Origin: Larix kaempferi
Taxonomy: Eukaryota; Streptophyta; Pinopsida; Pinales; Pinaceae
NCBI GenBank assembly: GCA_027924585.1
Contig: BSBM01000361.1
Coordinates: 41,804,501 to 41,868,500, forward strand
DNA: 64,000 bases
Direction of reading: 5' to 3'
Shown here: in pieces, positions 34,745-45,406 of the stretch
Numbering within the stretch: position 1 is the stretch's first letter
Layout of the letters: the number at the start of each line of letters is the position of its first letter
Position numbers and translations under genes: made by a program
The notes under the pieces: model-generated
What the model saw: the letters and a program-made list of their open reading frames with translations, nothing else
Databases searched by the model: none
What the model was told of the DNA's origin: nothing

Positions 34745-35618
34745 TCTTTAATTTGATTAGAAATTAGATGATCTTTTTACTTTCTAAGTATAAATTAGGA
34801 ATAAACCCTTTAGAGACTCTCTTCTAGAGAGCACAAGGTAGAAGGACCTTAATTATGCAATAAATAGCTAATCTAAACATACTGAGGGTTGTTTTAAGCA
34901 CCTTTTGTTGCCTATTTCTCCTCGGTTGGCCTATGTGGGCTATGGCATCACTAACTCATAGAATAGCGGCCAACGAGCACCTAGTTATCACATTGTCCAT
35001 GAAACGTTTCTTTCAATAGCTTGAGTGGGAGGGCCTTTTCTATTTTTTTAACCATGGAAGCAGTGTACTCCTTCAAATCACCATCTGATCTACTTACTCT
35101 TGATTAACTTGAAGAGGATATAACCTCTTCAATATGAACCATTCCTCTTGATCTTGAGGTAGTGGTATTTCATTTTACATTTACATTGTTGATGGCATGT
35201 TTGCAGTCAGCCTACATATTGGTTGCTCTTAGAAGTTGGGTCTAACTCATCTTGCGGATCTCCATCCCTAAATGATCCACATAATGAATGTCACTTTCAA
35301 GCAACATCTAGTAATGCTTTACATCAGCAATGTTATTGCCAACAACATTGCACATGTCGAGAAGCTTCATTATGTCATCAAGGCCATCGTTAATGCAATT
35401 GGAATTGGATTTAGTGAGAGAGTGAGTGTTGGAATATGCAAAGAGAATGACATCCAGAGAAGCATTAAACCATTGTGTAGAAGGATTTCTTAAACGATCA
35501 ACAAATTCCATAACTCCCATGGATTTTTCTTGTAATATATCATTTTTCATACTAGATTAACATGTAATATATCAATTTTCATAGCATATTAACTTGTGTG
35601 AAATCATGCATGCCAATT
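34745..35618. other. Unassigned interval with an 80-codon minus-strand frame
   Basis: A minus-strand frame at 35550-35308 reads KSMGVMEFVDRLRNPSTQWF and later NDGLDDIMKLLDMCNVVGNN. It has a protein-like composition but no family I recognise, and no promoter or splice signals were found. It may be a gene fragment. Confidence 0.3.
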
Positions 35619-37028
35619 TTGTAATAAATGCACTAAATCATAAGGAAAGAAGACTAAACAACAATGCAATTTTTGTGGGTGGGATGGTCTTATGGAATCT
35701 AATTTTTTCAAGAATATGGAAGCCTTGGAAGCAACAATGAAGAAGTATAACATCAATGTTGATTTTTCTTGTAACTTTTCTTCTCATGGACATGTAATTT
35801 CTTTTTATGTTTTTTCCTTTAATGCATCTTATTCTAATGAGTGGCTCATTGATTCTAGATAATATTATCATATGGATAAGGATGAATATATTTTTTGTGC
35901 TCTAAATGAATGTAAAACCAAACAAATATTTGTTGGTGATGATAAATATCTGATCTTTGTAGGACCTATAATAGTTCAAATAGATTATGGTCATTTCCCT
36001 ACAACTTAGAATTCCTTAGATGATGGTCATTTCACTTTGTCAGAAATATTATTTGAGATTGCATTCTCAAAGTGCTCCTTTTTGCTACAAATGATTAAAT
36101 TTTCTAAACTTTAATATATATCCATAGTTTAGGAATTTGTCATTAATGGGTGATATGTTCTAATTCCTCCTTACTTCTCTTATTGTGTCACCTTTGTAAA
36201 TCCTTCAATCCTATCCCAAGTTGTTCAAAAGGGAGGATGTTAGAATTATTTAGACACGTAGGAGTTAGTTAAAATCAACTTGGTCTAATATGTCTTTAGG
36301 TAGTGTGTTTCTTTATTTTGCATTAGTATGCATTTGTACTAAACTAATCCAATGGTCACAATATGCTCTAGACATAGAGTGATGTGACGATTCATTTTCA
36401 CTTTGATCTTAATGAATTTAGATCCATGGTTTAACACTCGATTGGTGGATGATCTCTACTTGAAGAGCATGGATGGTCATTTTCTTAATGATCAATTGTG
36501 AGAAAATACTATGTAAATTATTTTTGTTCCTACATTAAAGTGGTCATAATGGTTAAGAACATGTGTTTCATCCTAAAAATTCATTGGTTCAAATTCGAAG
36601 GGGGGTGGGGTATGTACACTTTCGTAGACTTTAGCAATCAATTAGTAATCAAATCACTACTTAGAGCCATGACCTTAAAATAAAATCATGAACATTATTA
36701 TTACTATTATTATTATGATTATTCTACCTCATGTAGCTATTTGGATGAGGTTGTGGACCATTTCCCTCTTTGAGAGTTTTAACCATGTAAAACATTGGTG
36801 TATTGATCTATGATCTATTTAATCAAACAAATTTATCATCAATGATGACTAAATGAATTTGTTAAAATTGTCTACCCTAAATATCATACACCTTTTTGGG
36901 ATTTGGAGCAACAAGTAACATGATAAATTATACTATAAATATGTAGCATTAGTATGAATACAAATGAGTTCGCTAAAAAAGCTAAAAAACCTTTTCTAGC
37001 ATCTTGCATATTTCTTATATATTATAAC
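35619..37028 (+). mobile_element. Internally deleted copia copy with 3' LTR
   Basis: 35619-36030 matches 48264-48650 (end of gag and protease, with EWLIDS, HMDKDE and FVGDD). At about 36030-36045 it jumps directly to sequence matching 52021 onward (end of RNase H and pre-LTR). Integrase, RT and most of RNase H are missing. The LTR at 36238-37028 starts TGTTAGAATTATTTAGACAC after GGGAGGA. It carries the SINE-like segment at 36541-36724. Confidence 0.8.
36238..37028 (+). repeat. copia LTR, most complete of three copies
   Basis: Contains box A-like TGGTCATAATGGTTAAG at 36541-36557, box B-like GGTTCAAATTC at 36587-36597 and an ATT-rich tail to 36724. The outer end near 37028 is set by loss of homology to 14346-15065 and is approximate. 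Confidence 0.75.
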
Positions 37029-37359
37029 TTAGGTTAAAAACTACCTTTCAAAGCTACAAACTTCCATCCCATTATATTAATTAATTCAATTATAAAATTG
37101 ATTAAAAAAATATTAAATAATGATGAAAATCAAACTATAAAATCCATCCACTTTATAATGGGAGACTATAGTTTTCCAAAAGAATAAATAAATAAAACAC
37201 AATTCTCACTTCTAGCAAGAGTATTCAATCTTCTCTAGTCTTTATTTTTTTTTCCAAGAAAAAAAAACTGTACTTTTGTTATTATATCAATGAAAAGTAT
37301 ACCTCTATGCTTTGTTCGGAGAGATTCTCTCTGAAACAATAATCCCCACCTAATCAAAC

Positions 37360-38700
37360 GGCCAAATAACTACAAAATATGCCTCTCAAACCGAGTACTA
37401 TACTATTATGTCAATATCTACTCTTATATGCAATGGATTCCTAATAGGAAATTTCAATCACATATATCATCAATGTTCCGTAATCCCTTATCTTAGATGT
37501 AATGGATTCCTAAGAGTAAGTAAATTTCATTTAGACATAGATCTCAAATTTTGTATCCAAAGCAAATAAGGCAAAAATGACTACAAAACAAATTTTACAA
37601 GAAAATAGGATGCCATATCATACAGAATAACAACTTATCATCTTAGATGCAATGGATTTCTAACCATAAGTAAATTTCATTTAAACATATATCTTCAATT
37701 TTGTATCCAAAGAAAATAAGGAAAAAATGACTACAAAACAAATTTTACAAGAAAATAGGACGCCATATCATACAGAATAACAACCTACAATGCACATAGA
37801 AATAAAAATATAATTAAAACCTTGCATATTAACTAAGTACTCATAAATAATGAAACCATTCAAATCCAAGTAAAATATTTCAAACCCAGTACTCTCTGTC
37901 AATATCTACAAAATAACTACAAAATATGCCTCACCTACAAAATATGGCTCTCAAACCCAGTACTATTTCTGTCAATATCTAATCTTACATGAAATGGATT
38001 CCTAAGAGGAAATTTCAATCACATATATCATTAGTCTTCCGTAAACCCTCATCTTATATACAATGGATTCCTAACAGTAAGTAAATTTCATTCACACATA
38101 TATCTCCAATTTTGTATCCAAAGCAAATAAAGCAAAAATGACTACAAAACAAATTTTACAAGAAAATAGGACGCCATATCATACAGAATAACAAATTATC
38201 ATCTTAAATGCAATGGATTCCTAACAGAAAGTAAATTTCATTCAGACATATATCTCCAATTTTGTATCCAAAGCAAATAACGCAAATGACTACAAAACAA
38301 ATTTTAAAAGAAAATAGAACACCGTATCATACAGAATAACAACCTACAATGCACATAAAAATATAAATATAATTAAAACCTTGCAAATTAACTAAATACT
38401 CATAAATAAATAATGAAATCAGATCAAAAAAATATTTCAAACAAAGTACTATACTCTTCTGTCAATATCTACAAAATAACTGCAAAATATACCTCTCAAA
38501 CCCAGTACTATACTTTTCTATCAATATCTAATCTTACATGCAACGGATTCCTAACAGAAAATTTCAATCACATAGATCATCAATCTTCCGTAATCCCTCA
38601 TCTGAGATGCAAAGGATTCCCAACCGTAAATAAATTTCATTGAGACATATATCTCCAATTTTGTATCCAAAGCAAATAAGGCAAAAATTACTTTAAAAAA
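37360..38700. repeat. Complex AT-rich tandem array A, 3' of the F-box gene
   Basis: Recurring blocks: CAATGGATTCCTAACAG, CCAATTTTGTATCCAAAGCA, GACTACAAAACAAATTTTAC, GCCATATCATACAGAATAAC, CTTGCAAATTAACTAAATAC, CAGTACTATACTCTTCTGTC. The blocks keep their order, but whole segments are missing or repeated, so no single period fits. The same blocks form array B at 52851-55400. 37029-37359 is AT-rich with nothing recognised. Confidence 0.85.
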
Positions 38701-38793
38701 ATGATTAAACTGCAATTTAATGTAAGACAATTTCAATATTTTATTAAACCCATTGCCTTCTAACTGCTATTTAATGTAAGACAATTTCAATAT

Positions 38794-38799
38794 TTTATT
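38794..38799 (-). terminator. Candidate poly(A) signal of the F-box gene
   Basis: Minus-strand AATAAA about 40 bases past the stop codon. It lies in a 54-bp direct duplication, so a second copy occurs at 38745-38740. Confidence 0.5.
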
Positions 38800-38838
38800 A
38801 AACCCATTGCCTTCTAACTGCTTATAACTTTCTCATGA

Positions 38839-40208
38839 CTAATATTCGGTTACACGTACTCCTGCTGGAGCCGAGGCTCTTCTGAAATTGGAATCTAGCA
38901 GTCTCCGTAAAAGCTGGATGTACTTTTGGTGCTTCCCAACTTCCTCTGATGGTATATGAACATCCATGGTTTGAAGAGCAGGGGAATTCTCAAGCAACCA
39001 GCACAACACACCGATTTCCTTCTCATTGTAATTGCCAAGATACGAGTCAACCGTCTGAAGATTGAGAAGTGGAGACTCTAAACTTGCTGGAATGAGATCC
39101 CTGGTCAAATGCTGCATTAAATATCAAACGCAAAACCAATCAGTACCCAAAATGCATAGTCAAAATTCCTTCTTAACACAAACATATAAATATTTCATAC
39201 CAAAGCAATCTTGCACACTACTCGTTCATATATACACAGTCGTTCAAGATGAGGAAGCCTTTCGAGCAGGTTGATAATAGGAATATCCATACTGCTTTGA
39301 TGAAAAGATAACTTTTTCAGGAATTTGAATGTTCCCATCATCTCCAAAAAATTGTCCGTCGATAAATTGTTTGCAGCAAGTTCAGACAATGACATGTGAA
39401 TCACATTACTTCCCCGCTGCAGCTCGAGGAACCGAACTCTGGAAGAGAGACCCTGAAACAAGAGCCCATTCACTCTCAGATCCTCTGTATGCGCTTCGTA
39501 CGTGAGATGTGTAAGCTTCGGGCAATTGACGGTTAAAACTTCTACCGGGTGCACAATCAAGAAAATCAGTTCTTTAATGTTAGAAGCAGAAATGGTGATC
39601 TTCTGCGGCACATAGCAATAGCGTAGATCAAGAATCTCGAGAAGCGGGCAATGAGAAAGAAATAGGGCTAAACTGTCATCTCTGAATTCCACTTGGTTGA
39701 AGTAGCAATCAGTCAGATGGTTGAATCCACCAAAACCGGTTGGAATTTTGGAGAGAACGTAGTCGTAGAGTATAAGGCTACTGAGACGATTACAGGAGAA
39801 AAGGGACGGAGGGACGGGGCCTCGGAAAGGGAAGGGGCGTCGGAAATGGCGAATAGAGAGGTGTTCGACCTTCTTTGAAGCTACACATTGCACCCATTTC
39901 CATACATTCTCGTAGCTAAACTGCAAGTCGTTTGAAGAATACAGATCGAAGGTTTTGAGATCAGAGGAATGCACGAGCAGAATGTTGGAGATTATATTCT
40001 CCACTCTTGCCATACATAGTCCATCGGGTATGACCGGACCAATAAGGAGATCGGGGGAGACAGTGAGCTTGGGAATTCGAGTGTACAGGTATCTCCATCT
40101 CTGGGAGAGAACGGAAGATCTAACTGCCTCTTTAATTGGGACATACGAAAGGATGAAGCACAGCAAGTGATCTGGAAGCTTGGAGAATAAATCTGAAGCA
40201 GGCGCCAT
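38839..40208 (-). CDS. F-box/LRR/FBD protein, two exons, apparently intact
   Basis: Exon 1 is 40208-39201, and an 89-bp intron 39200-39112 has GTATGAAATA and TTTAATGCAG borders; exon 2 is 39111-38839, ending in TAG. The product is 426 residues, normal for the family. The F-box is at about residues 5-45 (LPDHLLCFILSYVPIKEAVR then SVLSQRWRYLYT). Leucine-rich segments fill the middle (CNRLSSLILYDY, CPLLEILDLRYC, CPKLTHLTYEA). Exon 2 has an FBD-like end (NEKEIGVLCWLLENSPALQT). F-box/FBD proteins are substrate receptors of SCF ubiquitin ligases, with the F-box binding SKP1. The target is unknown. A decayed copy is at 55483-57711, and N-terminal fragments lie at 41.4 and 41.9 kb. Confidence 0.9.
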
Positions 40209-40317
40209 AATAGCAGAGGTATCTATTAGGGTTACAATAAAAACGCGAGCGAAGAATTTCGGAGAAATGGGTAGGTTTGGATGGGATGATTTCTTAGGTG
40301 CATCGATGAGATGTTTG

Positions 40318-40325
40318 CTTTTATA
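40318..40325 (-). promoter_or_regulatory. TATA box of the F-box gene
   Basis: Minus-strand TATAAAAG, 110 bases upstream of the ATG at 40208. In the pseudogene copy the same site (57839-57832) reads TATACAAG. Confidence 0.7.
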
Positions 40326-40330
40326 GTAGA

Positions 40331-41200
40331 TATGAAAAAGTTAGGGATCACTATATTACAGTAAACCTTCCTCGATATTATATTATTATTATTTATTTAT
40401 TTATTTTTATATTTATGGGAGAAAAGAACTCTTCTCCACCCTTGCTCTACTATGTTCCTATTTGCTATTTATTTTATTTGTTATTTTTATTTTTTACTAT
40501 AGAAATGCGCTTTCTCAGGAGCAATAACCATTATGAAGGGAGTTAGTTAGTTAACGGTGGGAAGTTTTTAATTTCTTTTGTCATTTTTTATTAATTATAA
40601 TGTATTTTTAATTATAAAAATGAATGGAATGTTTTTAAAAAAAAATTAATTCCAACAATTTATATTTACAATTTCAATCATTTTAATAGAATTAACTATT
40701 AAATTTTGTGAAAATGATTTAAAATATACAACCAAAAAGTAGTAGGACTAATATATTGGGCAAAGTTTGGTTGGGACGGTGGCTTTTCATTTTGCAAAAG
40801 TGACCATTTTGATGGTAGAAATGGATTCAACACCATCAAAAAACCGGGGGCACCCAAAATTTTAGAGTTTAAGAGATGTAACCACGAATTTTAAAAAATT
40901 TTATCGAATTTTTTCAAAATCATGCCAGAAAAATAGTTTGAAATGGTAGAATTTTTAGACTATGCTCAAATTAATTTGTCTCTTGTCAATTGTTATAATA
41001 GTAAATTATAGCAATTTTTATTTATTTATATGGAGTTATGAATTCATTTCCTAGTCAAAAGGGTTTTGAATTATAATGATTTGAATTCCATTTTGTATTA
41101 ATTAGAATTTATTATTTGACTAAAAGTTTTAATTGTTTTGTTTTATTTATAATATTTAGAATTGTTTTAGGGAGTGACTTAATAAGTGGACAAATTATTT
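40331..41200. other. AT-rich upstream flank of the F-box gene
   Basis: 40331-40730 is shared with 57841-58250 (upstream of the pseudogene), so it belongs to the duplicated block. Beyond 40730 no gene or repeat is recognised. Confidence 0.5.
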
Positions 41201-41213
41201 TTTTCCATTCATT

Positions 41214-42010
41214 CTTAATTAGAATTGTAATAAAGAATGAGTTAATAAGTGGACAAACTTATCTTTTTATTGACTTTTTTAGGGTGACAAAGTATGGTGA
41301 AAAGGGCATAAGAAAAAGTTCCACCTTGAACCACTTATTTATTCATGCTTTCAACCATCCAAATCATCTTAAATGTACCAAAACCCAGGCTACAAAATTT
41401 CCAAATTCATGTTGAACTATAACTTGTGCAATTACGAAGGGTGAAGCACAAAAAATGTCATTTGGAAGCTTGGAAAATAAATCTAAAGCAGGTGCCACGA
41501 TAGGTAAGTGAGTGAATGGAAAAGAGAGGCAAAGGTAACTACTGCCAAGATAAGAAACGCCCAAATGAAATGAATAAATTCATAGAGAAAAATGGGTAAA
41601 TTATGATAGGATGATTAATTTAGACAAAATACCTATAATTTCAAATCCAATTCACCTATCAAAATTTTCCATTCATTATTAATTAGAATTGTAATAAAGA
41701 ATGAGTTAATAAGTGGACAAACTTATCATTTTATCTATTTTTTTTAGGTGAGAAGGTATGGTGAAAAAGGCACAAGGAAAAGTTCCACCTTGAACCACTC
41801 ATTTATTCATGTTTTCAATAATCCAAATAAATTTAAATGTACCAAAACCCCTACATGCAAATTTCCATGTTGATGTTGAACTATAACTATAACTTGTGCA
41901 ATGATTTTAAGGATGAAGCACAAAAAATGTCATTTGAAAGCTTGGAAAATAAATCTGAAGCAGGCGCCATGAAAAGCAAGTCACTGAATGGAAAAGGGAG
42001 GCACAAGCAA
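41214..42010 (-). pseudogene. Two tandem F-box gene 5'-end fragments
   Basis: GAATTGTAATAAAGAATGAG occurs at about 41222 and 41687, so the sequence is a ~466-bp direct repeat. Each copy ends in a short stretch matching the first ~20 codons of the F-box gene in reverse (minus-strand APALDLFSKLPND in the first, APASDLFSKLSND in the second). In the first copy the ATG is lost (GTG); in the second ATG is kept but the frame dies at once. The rest of the gene is absent. A solo LTR follows at 42018. Confidence 0.65.
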
Positions 42011-42017
42011 CTACTAC

Positions 42018-43404
42018 TGTAATATCCCGATTTTGACCCCATTGCATTAAAATGTAAATGATGTAATATTATTATAAAATCATGGTGAGGAGCTCAAGGC
42101 CAAGGCCCCACCATCGATTTAGTGATGCATATGTTTTACGTGCTAGCCAGGCACATTGGAATTGCAAATATCATGTAAATATGCATTTTAATAAAATAGC
42201 CACAACTGGCTATGCAATGCAACAAGAGATGGGGGCATGGTTTTACAAGGAATTGAGAGGGAAACATTCAAACCCTTGGATCCACTCAAGTCAAGCCAAG
42301 TGTCAATGAGAGAACCCATAAAACCCTCAACTACCCATGTTGACTTTTGTACCCAATCATTCATTTCTCGCAAGAGTTGGTTGAAATGGTTAATGCCTTG
42401 GGGAATGGGAGGTATGGCTATCCAAATTCGGGTATGGGCAAGCCACGCTGCATGGAAAATCATTTTTGGATTCTTGGGCAAGAAAATAGCCACGAAATTG
42501 TCCCCCAAGCCATTCTTCACCTATCCATTTTGCTATCTCATGAGTTTGGAGCTTCCTGGACGTTTTCCTCCATGGTTTTTCTATGTTTTCCTTCACTCTC
42601 AGCTGGGAGAAGGGTGTTTTGGTGTTATATACCAGTGGGGAAGAAGGGGAATTGAATTGGAGTTCCATAGAGATCGTTTTGGCTATTGAATGCTTAGATA
42701 GTTGTGGGAGAAATCGTTTTCCTCCCTGTGATTGTTTTTTCCCATCCCACAATCTGTTTTTGGTTGGAAATGATTTGGGGAAAACCCATGGCCATCTTGT
42801 TTCTAAATCCCATTGTTAAAATGTGTACCCATGCCCAATTTTTGAGTTGTTGTGTATAAGAGAATGTTGTGGTTGAGATGGGTATCCATTGTTTTGGCTT
42901 GAGCTTGAGTGCAAACATCCAAAAATGAAGAGGGTTCAGATTTAGCCTGATAAACCCAACTGTGGGATGGCTTGGATTAGATGCAGTGATTATTTGGATA
43001 TGTATGAGTATGAATGTCCCATTTTCCTTGTAGAAATCATGCCCAGCTCGGGGGTGGTCTCTAAGTGCTGAAAGAATACAGGTTGGGAAGAGACCTGCGG
43101 TTGGGTGGAATGTTGCAGCGACATAGCTAGTTGCTTGGGACAATTTCACAATGAAGATGAGTATATTCTTTATGTGTATTTACTTCTGCAATGTTTTTAT
43201 TTAATGATTGTATTGATATGCTATATGCATGAGAAATGTGTGTGGATGGTCTTTTATTCCACTGTGGATATTTACTTGATTTGCATGTGCACACTTTAGA
43301 TTTTATTTGTATGAATCTAATAAATGGGCTAAGTTATGTAAAAGCCCCAAAATTTGGCATCATGTTCCCTTCCTCGAATTGGATACACGGGAGGGGACAT
43401 GACA
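42018..43404 (-). mobile_element. Solo LTR of the chromovirus-type family, ACTAC target duplication
   Basis: Plus-strand ends TGTAATATCC...GGGGACATGACA are those of the element at 20565-27091, so it lies in minus orientation (TGTCATGTCCCC...GGATATTACA). ACTAC flanks it at 42013-42017 and 43405-43409. The neighbouring related sequence at 41530-41540 shows the site without the insert. Length 1387 bp; a TATATAA on the minus strand near 42627-42617 is the likely promoter box. Long open frames inside it are chance. Confidence 0.85.
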
Positions 43405-43409
43405 ACTAC

Positions 43410-43925
43410 CAAGAGAAGAAACACACAAATGAATAAATTCAGAGAAACATAGGTAAATTATGATAGGATGATGCTTTTAGCCAAGAGACCTATAATTTCA
43501 AATCCAACTCATCTATCAAAATTTGACGGTTTAAACAATTTTCCAATACATTTTCATTGAGTTTATTGGATTTGTCACCAGTGAAATCACCGCGTGACGT
43601 GATAGACAATATATCAAATTCTATTCCTCTAAGAGCGGATATTGGCATTATAAATCTCTGAATCAAGGAGATGCGTGAAGATGAGCATAAATTGGAAGCA
43701 CTGGGTGTAGAAACAGAGCTTCAAGATGATGACAAATAAGATTAAAATAGCAATTTCGATGGCATATTCACTGTTGGGCGATGAACGGGGCTACCTGTTA
43801 ATCCCCATTTGAAATTGCGACGCAAAAATCCACAACAATGAGCGTTAGAATAAATACCAGAACAAAATCCACTACGGATCTTTCTTCGACTCTAAAACCG
43901 TTTCCACAACTCCACTACGGATGGT
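43410..43925. other. No gene seen; continuation of the F-box fragment flank, then unassigned
   Basis: 43410-43500 continues the flank homologous to 41540-41640. The remainder has no recognised feature. Confidence 0.4.
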
Positions 43926-43929
43926 CGTC

Positions 43930-45403
43930 GACGATGAATCAGAAGAAAGTACTCCAACCATGACAAAGGTCATTGAAGAATCCAGCGATGAGAAAGAAAA
44001 AAAAGATGGCGGAACTTAGGCAACATCAAGAGGAAAAAGGAAGGAGCCATGATGCTCAGTACAAGAGAAAGCACAGAAAATGAAGTAGAAAGCCACAAAG
44101 CTCACATCGGAAACAAAGTTGCATGATGATGATTATGAGATTATCGTGAGTAGGGTCAGCGCACACATTGAAGATGCGCTCTCCCTAAAAGACAACAAAA
44201 ACTTCGAGATTCAAGCGATTTTACAAGAAAATCTCACCATGTTGTAGGGCATAGCGAAGAAGATCGAACAAGTCCAGCGAGACTTTATTCGGGAATCTGA
44301 TTTAGAAGGAAGATCAGGTTACACACCTCAACAGAATAAAAAACCATTAGCTCTAACCATGGCACCGCGACTACGCATCAACCCGCTAAGTGTAATTTTT
44401 CCAAGCGATGAATTAGCTGCAGGAGCATAGAGACTAGCACATGTGGATATTGATATTGCGATGTTGCCACTGGAAGGTCTACATAATCTGCACTTGCAGG
44501 TTGTGGAGGAAATACATGACAGAGATATGGTGACTTTGATCCAACACTAGGATTTAGAAGCAAACTATAAACAGTTGCAAGAAGAAAGTGTGCAAAAGGC
44601 TAAGGAACTTGAAAGTACACATGAGTAGTGCCGAAGAATAGAGGAGAGTGTTGCTTCAGTATGCACAGAGATACCAGAGTGTGACGAGCATCCAGAACTC
44701 GTAGATACCATCATTAATATTGGCTCTGTAGTAAGCGATCTTAACGCTGAAATGGCTGACATGGCTGACAGAACACACAGAAAAGCTTGCCAACATGGAA
44801 GCACAGAACATCCCTAACACACCACCAGATCAAACAGAAATTAGAGCAGCAGAAGTGAAGGTTACCGCATAAAATATATCCAATGGAATAGCTAAGTGCC
44901 AGAACTTACTGGATGAAGCAACCAGAGTATGGACTATTCTACAAGAGAACCCTAAGCTGCTGTAGGTCCAAAACAATTTACAACAAACACAAGCAAAGTT
45001 AGATTCTCTAAATGCATAGATGAAGACCCTCCCAGCAAGGGAGAGATTTCGACAATTTGCGGAAGTCAAGGAACTAAAGAAAGAACTCCAAGTTTTGAGA
45101 GAAAGGGAGGCTGACCAATCGGCCAAGTCACAGCCCCTACACGAAGAAGCTCTTTCCATTTCACAAGTGATTGAAGAAAAATTGCAGGAACTCCGCAAAT
45201 TGGAGACGACAGTGCAAGAACAGGCTAAGGAAGACCTGTCACTGAAAATGTTGAAAACTGTCAAGGTAGCTGAGTAGGAAACTAAGGACACAATTATGAA
45301 GCAAAGCGCAACTTATCAGGAATTCACTGCAAAGATAGCTCAGCAAGGAGAAGCACAAGCTAGTGAACCTACTGAGAGTGGCTCGGGGATGAGCCACATG
45401 TAA
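43930..45403 (+). pseudogene. Coiled-coil, gag-like retroelement relic with mostly TAG stops
   Basis: Two frames, joined by a shift near 44770, cover about 490 codons. The start is acidic/basic (DESEESTPT, EESSDEKEKKDGG). The middle has IEDALSLKDNKNFEIQAILQ and APRLRINPLSVIFP. The C-terminal half is an almost continuous Gln/Glu/Lys/Leu coiled coil (EVKELKKELQVLREREADQS, EEKLQELRKLETTVQEQA). Of eleven internal stops I count nine TAG (including 44245, 44428, 44548, 44626, 44963, 45017, 45275), one TGA and one TAA. Most TAGs fall where a helix would take Gln. It ends at TAA 45401, six bases before an LTR start. No gag core or zinc knuckle was recognised. Confidence 0.55.
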
Positions 45404-45406
45404 GTG

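Noticed and set aside
42237-42689. 150-codon plus-strand open frame
   Set aside because: It lies wholly inside a solo LTR with target duplication, antisense to the LTR, and shows no protein motif.
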